NCBI RefSeq assembly: GCF_002982115.1
Contig: NZ_CP019980.1
Coordinates: 1,000,001-1,064,000, forward strand
DNA from: Lysinibacillus sphaericus
GTDB lineage: Bacteria > Bacillota > Bacilli > Bacillales_A > Planococcaceae
Direction of reading: 5' to 3'
Length of the DNA: 64,000 nucleotides
Shown: piece after piece, positions 16,756 to 25,152 of the stretch
How the letters are laid out: every line of letters starts with the position of its first letter
How positions within the stretch are numbered: position 1 is the first letter of the stretch
Position numbers and translations under genes: made by a program
The notes under the pieces: model-generated
Told to the model about the DNA's origin: nothing
Seen by the model: the letters and a program-made list of their open reading frames with translations, nothing else
Database searches by the model: none

Positions 16756-18027
16756 ATGAAGGACAAGCAACAAAAGCCAATTTGGATTCAAAATATTTCT
16801 CAATTAGTAACACTTGCAAGTGACAAGAAAGGTCCGCGAGTACGAGAAGCAATGCGAGAGCTTGCTATTATTGAAGGAGGAAGTGTTTGGCTGGAAGATG
16901 GTGTGATTCAAGATCTTGGTACAACACGAGAAATGATATTAAAATATTTACCCCGTGCAGAGGAAGCGGAGATTGTCGATGCTACAGGGAAAATTGTCAC
17001 GCCCGGTTTGATTGATCCTCATACCCATGTTGTTTTTGGCGGTAGTCGTGAACATGAATTTGAGATGCGTTTAGAAGGCGCGAGCTATATGGACATTATG
17101 AATGCTGGGGGAGGCATCCATGCAACAACTCGAAAAATGCGCTCGTTGACAGAAGAACATATTTTCAATCAGACGACGAGACGCTTGGACTTATTTTTAC
17201 AACATGGTGTTACGACGTTAGAAAGTAAAAGTGGCTATGGCTTAGACTTAGAAAACGAGTTAAAACAATTACGGGTTATGCAACGATTGCAAAATAAGCA
17301 TCCGATGGACATTGTGCCGACCTTTATGGGCGCACATGCAGTACCAGAAGAATATCGAGAAAACCCAGAGCACTTTGTTAACTTAGTGATTGATGAGATG
17401 ATTCCTGCGGTGGTGGAAGAAAAGCTTGCAAAATTTATTGATGTGTTTTGTGAAGTCGATGTCTTTACACCCGAACAAGCAGAACGTATTTTATTGGCTG
17501 GCAAGGCACAAGGGCTTATACCTAAAATACATGCCGATGAAATTGAAGAAAATCAAGGTGCGCATGTTGCGGCAAGAGTAGGTGCTATTTCTGCTGAGCA
17601 TTTATTAAAAGTGTCGGATGAAGGTATTGAAGCACTTGCTAAATCGGGCGTAATTGCATGCTTGTTACCAGCAACAGCATTGTATTTAGGTGAAAAACCA
17701 GCACGTGCCCGAGATATTATTGACGCAGGTGTACCTGTAGCGATTTCCACTGATTGTAATCCAGGCTCATCGCCAACGATTTCGCTACCACTTGTTATGA
17801 ACTTAGCATGCATCACAATGAAAATGACGCCGGCAGAAAGCTTATGTGCTGCTACCTATAATGCGGCTTGTGCATTGCAAATTGAAGATCGCGTAGGCTC
17901 TATTGAAATTGGAAAACAAGCTGATTTAGTGCTGTGGGATGTCCATAATCATCAAAAGTTACATTATATTTTTGGTGTAAATCATGTGAAAAAGGTTTGG
18001 AAAAAAGGTGTGAAGGTGGTAGGTTAA
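16756..18027 (+). CDS. hutI: Imidazolonepropionase
   Basis: 423 aa, usual length. Amidohydrolase fold: the metal motif TPGLIDPHTHVVFGG with H-x-H (~83-88), the substrate loop EHEFEMRLEGASYMDIMNAGGGI, HADEIEE with metal His (~256), AEHLLK (His ~280) and ISTDCNPGSSP with the metal/catalytic Asp (~330). It opens 4-imidazolone-5-propionate to N-formimidoyl-L-glutamate, the third step of histidine breakdown, in the cytoplasm. AAAGGGGAG precedes the ATG. hutG follows one base after its stop. The first two enzymes (hutH, hutU) and hutP are not in the window, so the pathway is split here. Confidence 0.95.
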   Translation: MKDKQQKPIWIQNISQLVTLASDKKGPRVREAMRELAIIEGGSVWLEDGVIQDLGTTREMILKYLPRAEEAEIVDATGKIVTPGLIDPHTHVVFGGSREHEFEMRLEGASYMDIMNAGGGIHATTRKMRSLTEEHIFNQTTRRLDLFLQHGVTTLESKSGYGLDLENELKQLRVMQRLQNKHPMDIVPTFMGAHAVPEEYRENPEHFVNLVIDEMIPAVVEEKLAKFIDVFCEVDVFTPEQAERILLAGKAQGLIPKIHADEIEENQGAHVAARVGAISAEHLLKVSDEGIEALAKSGVIACLLPATALYLGEKPARARDIIDAGVPVAISTDCNPGSSPTISLPLVMNLACITMKMTPAESLCAATYNAACALQIEDRVGSIEIGKQADLVLWDVHNHQKLHYIFGVNHVKKVWKKGVKVVG

Positions 18028-18028
18028 G

Positions 18029-19027
18029 ATGTTTACCCAACCTGAATGGCAATGGAAACAAGAAAACGGCTCAGGCATGCATCAGTGGATTAAGCAAAAG
18101 CAAAACCCACATGCAAATGATGTAGATATTATTGTTTATGGCGCCTTATTATCTTATGCGAACGATCCTATGAAAAAAGCACAGTATCCTACTGCTTTTC
18201 GGAAAGCGTGGTCGAGTTTTCAATCTTATAATTTAGATGAACAAGTAGATTTGCGTTCATTAGCAATTGTTGATATTGGAGACGTGACAATCGACTCGAC
18301 CAATCGCATGCTTTCGGAATCTGCTATTGAGGCAGCTGCTGAAAATTTAAGTATCGCTTATCAGAAAAGCTTCACTTGCCTGATTGGTGGCGACCATGCA
18401 ATCACGGCTTGTTCATTAAGGGGGATTAAAAATGCTTTTCCGAATGAGCGAATTGGCATTATTCAACTTGATACGCATCTAGATGCAAGAAATCAAGAAG
18501 ATATAGGTTTAGCAATGAATTCACCGATTCATCAACTAATCGCATCAGGCGTTGTAGAGGGAAAACATATGTATAACGTTGGCTTGCATGGCTTTTTTAA
18601 TTCACCAGAAATGATTTATTATGCTCGTGAGCAAGGAATTCATATGATTACGTTAAAGCAGATGCGACGTGACGGTATCCAATTGACCATCCGTGAAATG
18701 CTACGTCAGCTTATGTACGAGGTAGATAGGATTTATGTATCCGTTGATTTAGATGCATTGGATATTACGTTTGCCCCAGATGTACCTGCTGCTACACCGG
18801 GTGGATTAACGGCCTATGAATTATTTGATATTTTAAAGCTGATTGGTGAAAATGAAGGTGTACGGCATATTGACTTTATTTATCCTGATCCAAAACAAAA
18901 TGAACTTCGCTTAGAAACGGTGAAAACGGGGGTTACTGCATTTTTGCAATGGCTAACTGGCATTCAATTGGATCATCGCAATCGTATATCAAGGAAAGAA
19001 AAGGCAGGCTATGGAGCTACTCCATAG
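18029..19027 (+). CDS. hutG: Formimidoylglutamase (ureohydrolase family)
   Basis: 332 aa. The three manganese-binding signatures of arginase-type ureohydrolases are present: GGDHAIT (~125), DTHLDAR (~152) and SVDLDALD (~243). Coupling with hutI, one base apart, identifies it as HutG rather than agmatinase: it cleaves N-formimidoyl-glutamate to glutamate and formamide, the last step of the pathway. Start at the ATG at 18029 behind GGTGGTAGGTTAAG, overlapping the end of hutI's coding region only in its ribosome binding site. A terminator hairpin covers the stop codon. Confidence 0.88.
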   Translation: MFTQPEWQWKQENGSGMHQWIKQKQNPHANDVDIIVYGALLSYANDPMKKAQYPTAFRKAWSSFQSYNLDEQVDLRSLAIVDIGDVTIDSTNRMLSESAIEAAAENLSIAYQKSFTCLIGGDHAITACSLRGIKNAFPNERIGIIQLDTHLDARNQEDIGLAMNSPIHQLIASGVVEGKHMYNVGLHGFFNSPEMIYYAREQGIHMITLKQMRRDGIQLTIREMLRQLMYEVDRIYVSVDLDALDITFAPDVPAATPGGLTAYELFDILKLIGENEGVRHIDFIYPDPKQNELRLETVKTGVTAFLQWLTGIQLDHRNRISRKEKAGYGATP

Positions 19028-19035
19028 TCTGTTTT
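19005..19035 (+). terminator. Terminator overlapping the hutG stop codon
   Basis: CAGGCTATGGAG pairs with CTCCATAGTCTG (one G-U) around a 3-base loop, then TTTT. The TAG stop (19025-19027) lies in the right arm. Confidence 0.75.
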
Positions 19036-19066
19036 GCTACGGTGGAAGCTTCCCACAGGCACATCT

Positions 19067-19089
19067 AAATTGTTTGGGTGCCTGACACC
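19067..19089 (-). repeat. Short dispersed repeat, minus orientation
   Basis: Read on the minus strand it is GGTGTCAGGCACCC followed by AAACAATTT, almost identical to the copy at 28356-28377. It lies just before the exonuclease gene, next to a TATAAT at 19099-19104 that may be that gene's -10. Confidence 0.75.
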
Positions 19090-19134
19090 TTAAACTGTTA
19101 TAATAGAATAATAGATAAGAGAGGATTTTTTATT

Positions 19135-20022
19135 ATGACTACAAAACCAAAATTACTCATTGTTGATGGTATGGCGTTATTATTTCGTTCTTTTTTTGCA
19201 TCAGCAGCAATGGGGCATTTTATTCGATTAAAGGACGGCACGCCAACGAATGGTGCGCAAGGATTTGTGCGCCATGTGTTGACGGCACAATCTATTATGC
19301 AACCAACGCATTTAGCTGTTTGCTGGGATATGGGGGCACAAACATTCCGCAATGAATTATATGATGGCTATAAAGCTAACCGTCCAGCACCGCCAGAGGA
19401 AATGCTTCCTCAATTTGATATGGCTAAAAATTTAGCTCAACATATCGGATGGCAAAATTTTGGCGTTGTCGGTATGGAGGCGGATGATGTAATCGGCTCG
19501 ATGATTACGAAGTGGCAGGATGAAGCTGATATTACGGTTATTAGTGGGGATAAGGATTTATTACAATTGCTCACACCGACAACGCAAATTGCTTTTACAA
19601 AAAAAGGTTACACTGAATATGATCTTTATACACATACACGCTTTAAAGAAGAATATGGTATAGAGCCAATTCAATTTGCACAAGTAAAAGCGTTTATGGG
19701 TGATACGAGTGATGGCTACCCAGGAGTTAAAGGAATTGGACCTAAGCAGGCACTGACACTTATTCAAATGTATGGCTCGATTGAAAATGTGATTGCTTCC
19801 TTAGAGGACTTAAAGCCTGGTCAGCGTACCAAAATTAAAGACAATCTGGATATGCTGAAGTTATCACATGAACTTGCAACGATACAAACGAATGTACCGA
19901 TTGAAGCCGATTTTGCTCATTTAGCAGTACCAAACTATGAGCACCAGACGATTAATGCAATAGAGGAACGTGGCTTTACACTTATTGCGAAGCAAGCACG
20001 TTCATTGTATGCCCTTAGTTAG
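19135..20022 (+). CDS. 5'-3' exonuclease / flap endonuclease (Pol I N-domain type)
   Basis: 295 aa from the ATG at 19135 behind AGAGAGGA; the frame is open earlier but without a binding site. It matches the stand-alone PIN/FEN domain (YpcP of B. subtilis): LLIVDGMALLFRSFF (~6-20) with the first metal Asp, CWDMGAQTFRNELYDGYKANR, GMEADDVIGSM and ISGDKDLLQLL with acidic metal ligands, then MGDTSDGYPGVKGIGPKQAL, the helix-hairpin-helix DNA-contact part. Such enzymes remove RNA primers and 5' flaps during lagging-strand and repair synthesis. It overlaps the convergent C39-like gene by 8 bp. Confidence 0.9.
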   Translation: MTTKPKLLIVDGMALLFRSFFASAAMGHFIRLKDGTPTNGAQGFVRHVLTAQSIMQPTHLAVCWDMGAQTFRNELYDGYKANRPAPPEEMLPQFDMAKNLAQHIGWQNFGVVGMEADDVIGSMITKWQDEADITVISGDKDLLQLLTPTTQIAFTKKGYTEYDLYTHTRFKEEYGIEPIQFAQVKAFMGDTSDGYPGVKGIGPKQALTLIQMYGSIENVIASLEDLKPGQRTKIKDNLDMLKLSHELATIQTNVPIEADFAHLAVPNYEHQTINAIEERGFTLIAKQARSLYALS

Positions 20023-20521
20023 GTGCTATTTTAACGAAGCGTAATACGTTTTTATTTTGTTGAAATGAAGCACTACGGATTTGACTGGCGCGATTGTTTC
20101 CTCCGTTATCGTGGAAAATTAACAATAGCTTACCATCTTGTACTTCGTAGCCAATAAGTGGTACCCAATGGTAGGCAAAGGTCGATTTTTTATCAAACCA
20201 TCTTAGGCTAAAATAACGGTCAAAGCGCATTGCCACAGGGCGACCTGCGTCAATTTCTTGCAGCGCCTCTTTTAATGTGCAATCGCGTATATCCCATGTT
20301 GGTAACAGCTTTCGAAGGTTAGAAATTAAACGCCATTTAAACAAACCAACTTTGGTGCTACCTAGGATTTGGTAAAGGTCATTTACCGATGGAGCTAAAG
20401 GATCAAAGTACTTTAGGACGACATGGACTGTTGTCGGCCCACAGGCAGAGTTACGATAATGAGATGCAATAGATGCATCGTATTGCGATTTTCCTTGTAA
20501 TGACAAATGCTGTTTCATCAA
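20015..20521 (-). CDS. C39-like cysteine peptidase-fold protein
   Basis: 168 aa. The papain-like C39 pattern is visible: catalytic Cys in SACGPTTVHVVLKYF (~27), His in FAYHWVPLIGYE (~118) and a following FHDNGG (~137) that supplies the Asp/Asn. No signal peptide and no ABC transporter attached, so it is one of the small intracellular or unassigned C39_2 proteins. Substrate unknown. AGGGAGATA precedes the ATG. Its 3' end overlaps the exonuclease gene, and its upstream side once faced the terminator now split by an IS3 element. Confidence 0.65.
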   Translation of the reverse strand: MMKQHLSLQGKSQYDASIASHYRNSACGPTTVHVVLKYFDPLAPSVNDLYQILGSTKVGLFKWRLISNLRKLLPTWDIRDCTLKEALQEIDAGRPVAMRFDRYFSLRWFDKKSTFAYHWVPLIGYEVQDGKLLLIFHDNGGNNRASQIRSASFQQNKNVLRFVKIAPN

Positions 20522-20595
20522 TATCTCCCTTCCAAAAAACGCTTTATAATCTACGTGTTTTTAATAAGGTGTTTGCTTTCGATTGATATAGAAGA

Positions 20596-20608
20596 AAAAA
20601 TAGTATGC
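20596..20608. terminator. Left arm of a terminator split by the IS3 element
   Basis: AAAAATAGTATGC here is a perfect 13-bp inverted partner of GCATACTATTTTT at 21912-21924 on the far side of the IS. With the IS and one copy of its GGA target repeat removed, the arms would close around a loop of about 13 bases and make a strong hairpin with A and T tails. It would have ended the thioredoxin-like transcript coming from the right. Confidence 0.7.
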
Positions 20609-20655
20609 CAAGGGAGGGACTGACCCCGATATATAAGACAGTAATCAAAAAAGCA

Positions 20656-21504
20656 TTACCCAACCAGTTGTCGGTATTGAACCGGCGACTGGTTGTTTAG
20701 TTTCGTTTGAATTCGGTTATTGTTATAATAGTTTATATAGTCTTTGACAGTTTGTTCTACGATGGCCGTCGTAGTACTGTTCAAATTGTCTAAGTAGAAT
20801 GTTTCAGACTTTAACACAGAATGAAACGATTCGATTGGGGCATTATCAGCGGGCGTACCTTTACGGGACATGCTCATGGTAATGCCTTTTGCTTTTACGG
20901 CCTGTTGATAATCATACGATGTGTATACCGCCCCTTGGTCACTGTGCAACGTACACCCTTCGGGCAAATGATGAAGTTGAGCTAATGTATCCAGCACAAA
21001 ATCAGTATCTTGGCAGTCTCCAATCGAATAGGCAATAATTTCACCATTATATAAATCTTGAATACTTGAAAGATACAACTGTTTTTGACCAAATGGCAAG
21101 TAAGTAATATCAGTTACGAGCTTCTGTAACGGTGCGGTGGCTTCAAAATCGCGATTTAATAAATTTGCTGCGATTGCATAAGGTTGTCCTGTTCGTTTCC
21201 GTTTTTTCACTTTCACGCGACATTGCCAACCATATTTTTGCATGATACGTTGAACCACTTTATGATTGACGCACATTTCTTGACGTAAGAGTGCTGTAAT
21301 TTTTCTGTAGCCATAGCGAAATTTATTTGCTCGACAGAGTTCACCGATACGTCTCTCTATTGCTTGACGAGACCTTGCATCGGTTGATGCCTGTTTCCAA
21401 CGATAGTAGGTAGATCGTGCAATCCCAAAGTGTTTACAAATGTCCTTTACAGACATCATGCTTCTTAGTGACGCAACTAACTGTACTGCTACTTCTCCAA
21501 CCAC
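20656..21504 (-). CDS. IS3-family transposase OrfB (DDE integrase domain)
   Basis: 282 aa. A HTH_21 region (KFRYGYRKITALLRQEM, ~57-73) precedes the rve integrase core with D-D-E residues: LVTDITYLPFG (D~140), LHSDQGAVYTSYDY (D~200) and NAPIESFHSVLKSE (E~237). It is the catalytic part of the transposase. It lies in the -1 frame relative to orfA and is probably made as an OrfAB fusion by frameshifting at the A-AAA-AAG heptamer at 21525-21531; its own GTG at 21504 could also start it. Confidence 0.92.
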   Translation of the reverse strand: MVGEVAVQLVASLRSMMSVKDICKHFGIARSTYYRWKQASTDARSRQAIERRIGELCRANKFRYGYRKITALLRQEMCVNHKVVQRIMQKYGWQCRVKVKKRKRTGQPYAIAANLLNRDFEATAPLQKLVTDITYLPFGQKQLYLSSIQDLYNGEIIAYSIGDCQDTDFVLDTLAQLHHLPEGCTLHSDQGAVYTSYDYQQAVKAKGITMSMSRKGTPADNAPIESFHSVLKSETFYLDNLNSTTTAIVEQTVKDYINYYNNNRIQTKLNNQSPVQYRQLVG

Positions 21505-21806
21505 TTCCTCTCCAACTCTGCGTACTTTTTTAGCACCTCAATTTGTTGCTTTAAATAACGGTTTTCCAATGCTAATTTCGTTTGTTCATTGTCCGGTTCA
21601 GGACCCTTATTAAAGATATATTGTTTGCCTACAGGTTGTTTCAAACGATTGACTTCACCATTTCTATACCAACGCACCCATGTTTCGACCTGTGTTTTAT
21701 GGCGTATATTTAATTCCAATAGAATCTGTTTGACAGGTACACCCGCTAATCGCATCTTAATCGCTTTCATTTTTACTTCATAGGGATAACTCACTCTTGT
21801 TCCCAT
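21489..21806 (-). CDS. IS3-family transposase OrfA (HTH and leucine zipper)
   Basis: 105 aa. Helix-turn-helix at the front (VKMKAIKMRLAGVPVKQILLELNI), then a coiled coil (LALENRYLKQQIEVLKKYAELERKW). It binds the IS ends and, fused to OrfB by -1 frameshifting, forms the transposase. The codons CTA AAA AAG near its 3' end supply the slippery heptamer A-AAA-AAG, and the -1 frame after it runs straight into OrfB. AGGTGTTTTTTCT precedes the ATG. Confidence 0.92.
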   Translation of the reverse strand: MGTRVSYPYEVKMKAIKMRLAGVPVKQILLELNIRHKTQVETWVRWYRNGEVNRLKQPVGKQYIFNKGPEPDNEQTKLALENRYLKQQIEVLKKYAELERKWLEK

Positions 21807-21911
21807 AGAAAAAACACCTCCAAATTGAAATTTAAGTATCTATACCCGAATTTCAATCGAAGATGCTTTTTTTATTTGTCTATACCTATTGGGGTCAGTT
21901 CCGGATACCTA

Positions 21912-21924
21912 GCATACTATTTTT
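21912..21924 (-). terminator. Right arm of the IS-split terminator
   Basis: GCATACTATTTTT, the inverted partner of 20596-20608. It lies 17 bp downstream of the thioredoxin-like stop codon, which now lacks its complete hairpin. Confidence 0.7.
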
Positions 21925-21941
21925 ACGTTTGTTGCGATTTA

Positions 21942-22259
21942 TTATTGTTGAGCAGCTAAAAAATCCGTAACTTGTTGTGGTGTTTTAGCGTTCGCACTAT
22001 GTAAGTGGGCTAATTTTTCACCGTTTTGGAAAATTAATAAACTTGGAATACCCATTACATCGTATTTATCAGCGATTTCTGGCAGCTCGTCACGGTTAAG
22101 CTCATACCAATCAAATTGGTTGTATTCTTCAATAATTGGGTCGATGAACATATTCATACGTGTGCAATCTGGGCACCATCCAGCATAAAATTTTACAAGT
22201 ACTTTTTGTTCACCAGAAATAAGCTCATTAAATTGTTCTGCAGTTGTTATTGTTTTCAT
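21942..22259 (-). CDS. Thioredoxin-like protein
   Basis: 105 aa from the ATG at 22259 (MKTITTAEQF…), preceded by AGGAGAGTG; the open frame further upstream has no such site. Thioredoxin fold with active-site WCPDC (~27-31) in VKFYAGWCPDCTRMNMF and the cis-Pro in MGIPSLLIF (~75). The P-D pair between the cysteines differs from the G-P of classic thioredoxin and is typical of YtpP-like side-branch members. It should act as a cytoplasmic thiol-disulfide exchanger. Its natural terminator has been split by the IS3 insertion downstream. Confidence 0.85.
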   Translation of the reverse strand: MKTITTAEQFNELISGEQKVLVKFYAGWCPDCTRMNMFIDPIIEEYNQFDWYELNRDELPEIADKYDVMGIPSLLIFQNGEKLAHLHSANAKTPQQVTDFLAAQQ

Positions 22260-22719
22260 TAGTAAATCACTCTCCTTGCTTTCCATTTTACACATTTTCT
22301 CTTCAACCTGAAAGTTATCTGTTTGGGATATGTGGAAGCTACTTATTGTCTTATTTTCGCTCGTAAAAAACAAAAAAAGTTGTATATCGCAAAAATAATT
22401 ATAGAAAAAAGATTGCTAATTTAGACAAAATAATCTACACTAAAAACAGAAAAAGTAGTTTTATTTTCATTCAGTGGAAGACATTTCTCGTGATTGAAGA
22501 AAGTAAATTGAGTGAAAATAAGTCTCTGGCGATTGTCACAGATTTTGAGTAATGCTAGTGTGAAAACTTCGCATTCATGCTATACGACGTTTCGACTTCC
22601 GTTTTAACCAGTAGCAGTGTCAAAATTTATGCGCAAAAACGCCGAAGCACAATTTTGATTTTTTTTGACCAAAAAATGAATGGTCATTCATTCAATGGGA
22701 GAATAAGGGGGAATTGCTT
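22260..22719. other. 460-bp region between thioredoxin-like gene and fadN
   Basis: Divergent promoter region. It holds the FadR-type palindrome at 22677-22694 close to fadN. I found no ORF with a binding site and no known RNA motif. Confidence 0.4.
22677..22694. promoter_or_regulatory. FadR box upstream of fadN
   Basis: TGAATGGTCATTCATTCA matches the Bacillus FadR operator TGAATGANTANTCATTCA at all but two fixed positions. It lies 25 bp before the fadN GTG. FadR (TetR family, formerly YsiA) represses beta-oxidation genes until long-chain acyl-CoA binds. This predicts fatty-acid induction of fadN-fadA-fadE. FadR itself is not in the window. Confidence 0.8.
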
Positions 22720-25104
22720 GTGACTTACAACATTAAAAAAGCGGCTGTTCTAGGTTCTGGGGTAATGGGTTCTGGAATTGCAGCACATTTAGCAAACATC
22801 GGTATTCCAACATTATTATTAGACATTGCACCGAAGGAACTAACGAAAGAGGAGGAAGCAAAGGGGCTTACGTTAGCACATCCAGCTGTAAGAAACCGCT
22901 TTGTAAATGGGGCTCTTCAAAAGTTATTAAAGCAAAAACCAGCACCACTTACTTCTAAGAAAAATTTATCGCTTCTAACGGTGGGAAATTTTGAAGACGA
23001 TTTAGACAAACTGAAAGATGTCGATTGGATAATTGAAGTTGTTGTAGAAAATCTAGCGATTAAACAAAGCCTGTATGAAAAAATTGATGCTGTTCGTACG
23101 CCAGGTACAATAATCAGTTCTAATACATCGGGCATTAGCATTAATGCGATGGCTGAAGGACGTTCAGAAGATTTCCAACAACATTTTTTAGGGACACACT
23201 TCTTCAACCCTCCACGCTATTTAAAATTACTTGAAGTAATCCCGGCAACAACAACTGCACCAGACGTTGTTGACTTTATGAAAAAATTTGGTGAGGACAT
23301 TCTTGGGAAAGGTGTTGTCTTGGCTAAGGATACACCAAACTTTATTGCCAATCGCATCGGCACATACGGTCTGTTAATCACTTTACAGCAAATGATGCAA
23401 GGTGGTTATTCAGTCGGAGAGGTAGATTCAGTGACAGGGCCGCTCATTGGTCGCCCAAAATCAGCTACCTTCCGTACATTAGATGTTGTTGGCTTAGATA
23501 CATTTATTCATGTGGCAAAAAATGTATATGACCAAACGACAGGAGAGGAACAGCAAGTATTTGCAGTACCTGAGTTCCTACAAAGAATGGTTACGAACGG
23601 CTGGCTAGGTGCAAAGTCTGGTCAAGGTTTCTTCCAAAAGCAAGGAAAAGAAATTTTAGAAATTGACCCACATACTTTAGCTTATAGTCCAGCTAAAAAA
23701 TTACAAACACCTTCGATTGAAATGGCGAAACAAACGCGCGGACTAGCGAACAAAGTGAAGACATTAACATACGCAAAAGATCGTACAGGTGAGCTTTTAT
23801 GGGGAATTTTTGCACCTACACTAATTTACTCTGCGCAGTTACATGGTGAAATTGCTGATGATATCGTCGCAATAGATAATGCCATGAAGTGGGGATTCGG
23901 CTGGCAGCAAGGCCCATTTGAAATTTGGGATGCTATTGGTGTAACAGAATCTGTTGCGAAAATGGAAGCAGAAGGTCGAGAAGTTCCATTATTTGTGAAA
24001 GATATGTTAGCGCAGGGCTTTACTACATTCTATTCAGAAATAGATGGTGACGTAGCGTATTATAACGGCTCACAATACGTGAAAGTTCCAGTGAATGAGA
24101 AAGAAATTAACTTAAAGCGTTATAAGAAAAAACATGGTGTTATTAAGTCCAATAGCGGTGCTAGCTTAATAGATTTGGGTGACGGTATTGCGTTACTAGA
24201 GTTCCATTCCCAATCCAATGCCATTGGTTTAGATATTATTCAAATGATTAACTACGCGATAGACGAAGTAGAAGCAAATTATAAAGGCTTGGTAATCGGA
24301 AACCAAGGTAAAAACTTCTGTGTCGGAGCGAACTTAGGCATGATTTTAGTAGAAGCACAGGATGATAACATCTTCGAACTGGATTTTGTTATTAAAGCAT
24401 TCCAAGATGCTATGCAAAAAATAAAATATTCAAGAAAACCAGTTGTCGCTGCACCGTTCGCTATGACATTAGGTGGGGGCGCAGAAGTATGCTTACCTGC
24501 TGCACATATCCAAGCGACAATGGAAACTTATATGGGCTTAGTAGAAGTCGGTGTTGGCTTAATTCCTGGGGGTGGCGGTAACAAAGCACTCTACCAAAAA
24601 TTCTTAAAAGGCTTACCGCATGGTGTGGAAGTAGATTATCAACAAATTGCCAATAAAGTATTTGAAACAATTGCTATGGCGAAAGTATCAACTTCAGGTG
24701 AGGAAGCACGAGACAATAATTTCCTAAACTTTGCAGATGGTATTTCAGTCAATGCAGATCACCAAATTTATGATGCAAAGCAGGCTGCTTTGGCACTCTA
24801 TGAGGCAGGCTACCAACCACCGGTGCCAACAAAAGTTCCTGTTGTCGGTGCATCAGGCTATGGTACGTTACTAATCGGTGCTCAAGGGATGTTTGAATCA
24901 GGTTTCATCAGTGAACATGATTTAAAAATTGCCAAGAAGTTAGCGTATGTTATTGCAGGTGGAAAAGTACCATACGGCACATTAGTAGATGAACAATATC
25001 TATTAAACTTAGAACGTGAAGCATTCTTAAGTCTAGTAGCAGATCCACTATCGCAGCAAAGAATGCAACATATGTTGTTAAAGGGAAAACCACTTCGTAA
25101 CTAA
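22720..25104 (+). CDS. fadN: 3-hydroxyacyl-CoA dehydrogenase / enoyl-CoA hydratase fusion
   Basis: 794 aa from the GTG at 22720 behind AAGGGGGAA. Residues ~1-320 are the NAD-binding and first C-terminal dehydrogenase domains (VLGSGVMGSGIA; HFFNPPRYLKLLE with catalytic His), ~340-450 a second dehydrogenase C-terminal domain (WGFGWQQGPFEIWDAIG), and ~480-700 a crotonase fold (IGNQGKNFCVGANLGMIL; MTLGGGAEVCLPA) for hydration of enoyl-CoA. It carries out two steps of fatty acid beta-oxidation in the cytoplasm. B. subtilis FadN (789 aa) has the same order. First gene of the fad operon, with a FadR box just upstream; fadA starts 48 bp after it. Confidence 0.95.
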   Translation: MTYNIKKAAVLGSGVMGSGIAAHLANIGIPTLLLDIAPKELTKEEEAKGLTLAHPAVRNRFVNGALQKLLKQKPAPLTSKKNLSLLTVGNFEDDLDKLKDVDWIIEVVVENLAIKQSLYEKIDAVRTPGTIISSNTSGISINAMAEGRSEDFQQHFLGTHFFNPPRYLKLLEVIPATTTAPDVVDFMKKFGEDILGKGVVLAKDTPNFIANRIGTYGLLITLQQMMQGGYSVGEVDSVTGPLIGRPKSATFRTLDVVGLDTFIHVAKNVYDQTTGEEQQVFAVPEFLQRMVTNGWLGAKSGQGFFQKQGKEILEIDPHTLAYSPAKKLQTPSIEMAKQTRGLANKVKTLTYAKDRTGELLWGIFAPTLIYSAQLHGEIADDIVAIDNAMKWGFGWQQGPFEIWDAIGVTESVAKMEAEGREVPLFVKDMLAQGFTTFYSEIDGDVAYYNGSQYVKVPVNEKEINLKRYKKKHGVIKSNSGASLIDLGDGIALLEFHSQSNAIGLDIIQMINYAIDEVEANYKGLVIGNQGKNFCVGANLGMILVEAQDDNIFELDFVIKAFQDAMQKIKYSRKPVVAAPFAMTLGGGAEVCLPAAHIQATMETYMGLVEVGVGLIPGGGGNKALYQKFLKGLPHGVEVDYQQIANKVFETIAMAKVSTSGEEARDNNFLNFADGISVNADHQIYDAKQAALALYEAGYQPPVPTKVPVVGASGYGTLLIGAQGMFESGFISEHDLKIAKKLAYVIAGGKVPYGTLVDEQYLLNLEREAFLSLVADPLSQQRMQHMLLKGKPLRN

Positions 25105-25152
25105 TTAGATAGATGACTATATTTGCACATGAAACAAAGGGGGATTTAGACG

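Larger units (their letters stand above)
20616..21902 (-). mobile_element. Complete IS3-family insertion sequence (1287 bp)
   Basis: Terminal inverted repeats start GGGACTGACCCC on the left (20616-20627) and, read inward from the right, GGAACTGACCCC (21902-21891), with similarity running on for about 40 bp. The element is flanked by a 3-bp direct repeat, GGA (20613-20615 and 21903-21905). It carries orfA and orfB in the usual overlap with a slippery heptamer, so it looks intact and possibly active. A broken copy of its end lies at 59.4-59.56 kb. Element type: IS3, IS150-like. Confidence 0.9.

Noticed and set aside
19077-19104. Repeat-derived promoter for the exonuclease gene using CTGACA as -35
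   Set aside because: Only 11 bp separate it from TATAAT. The -10 may be real, but this -35 cannot be.
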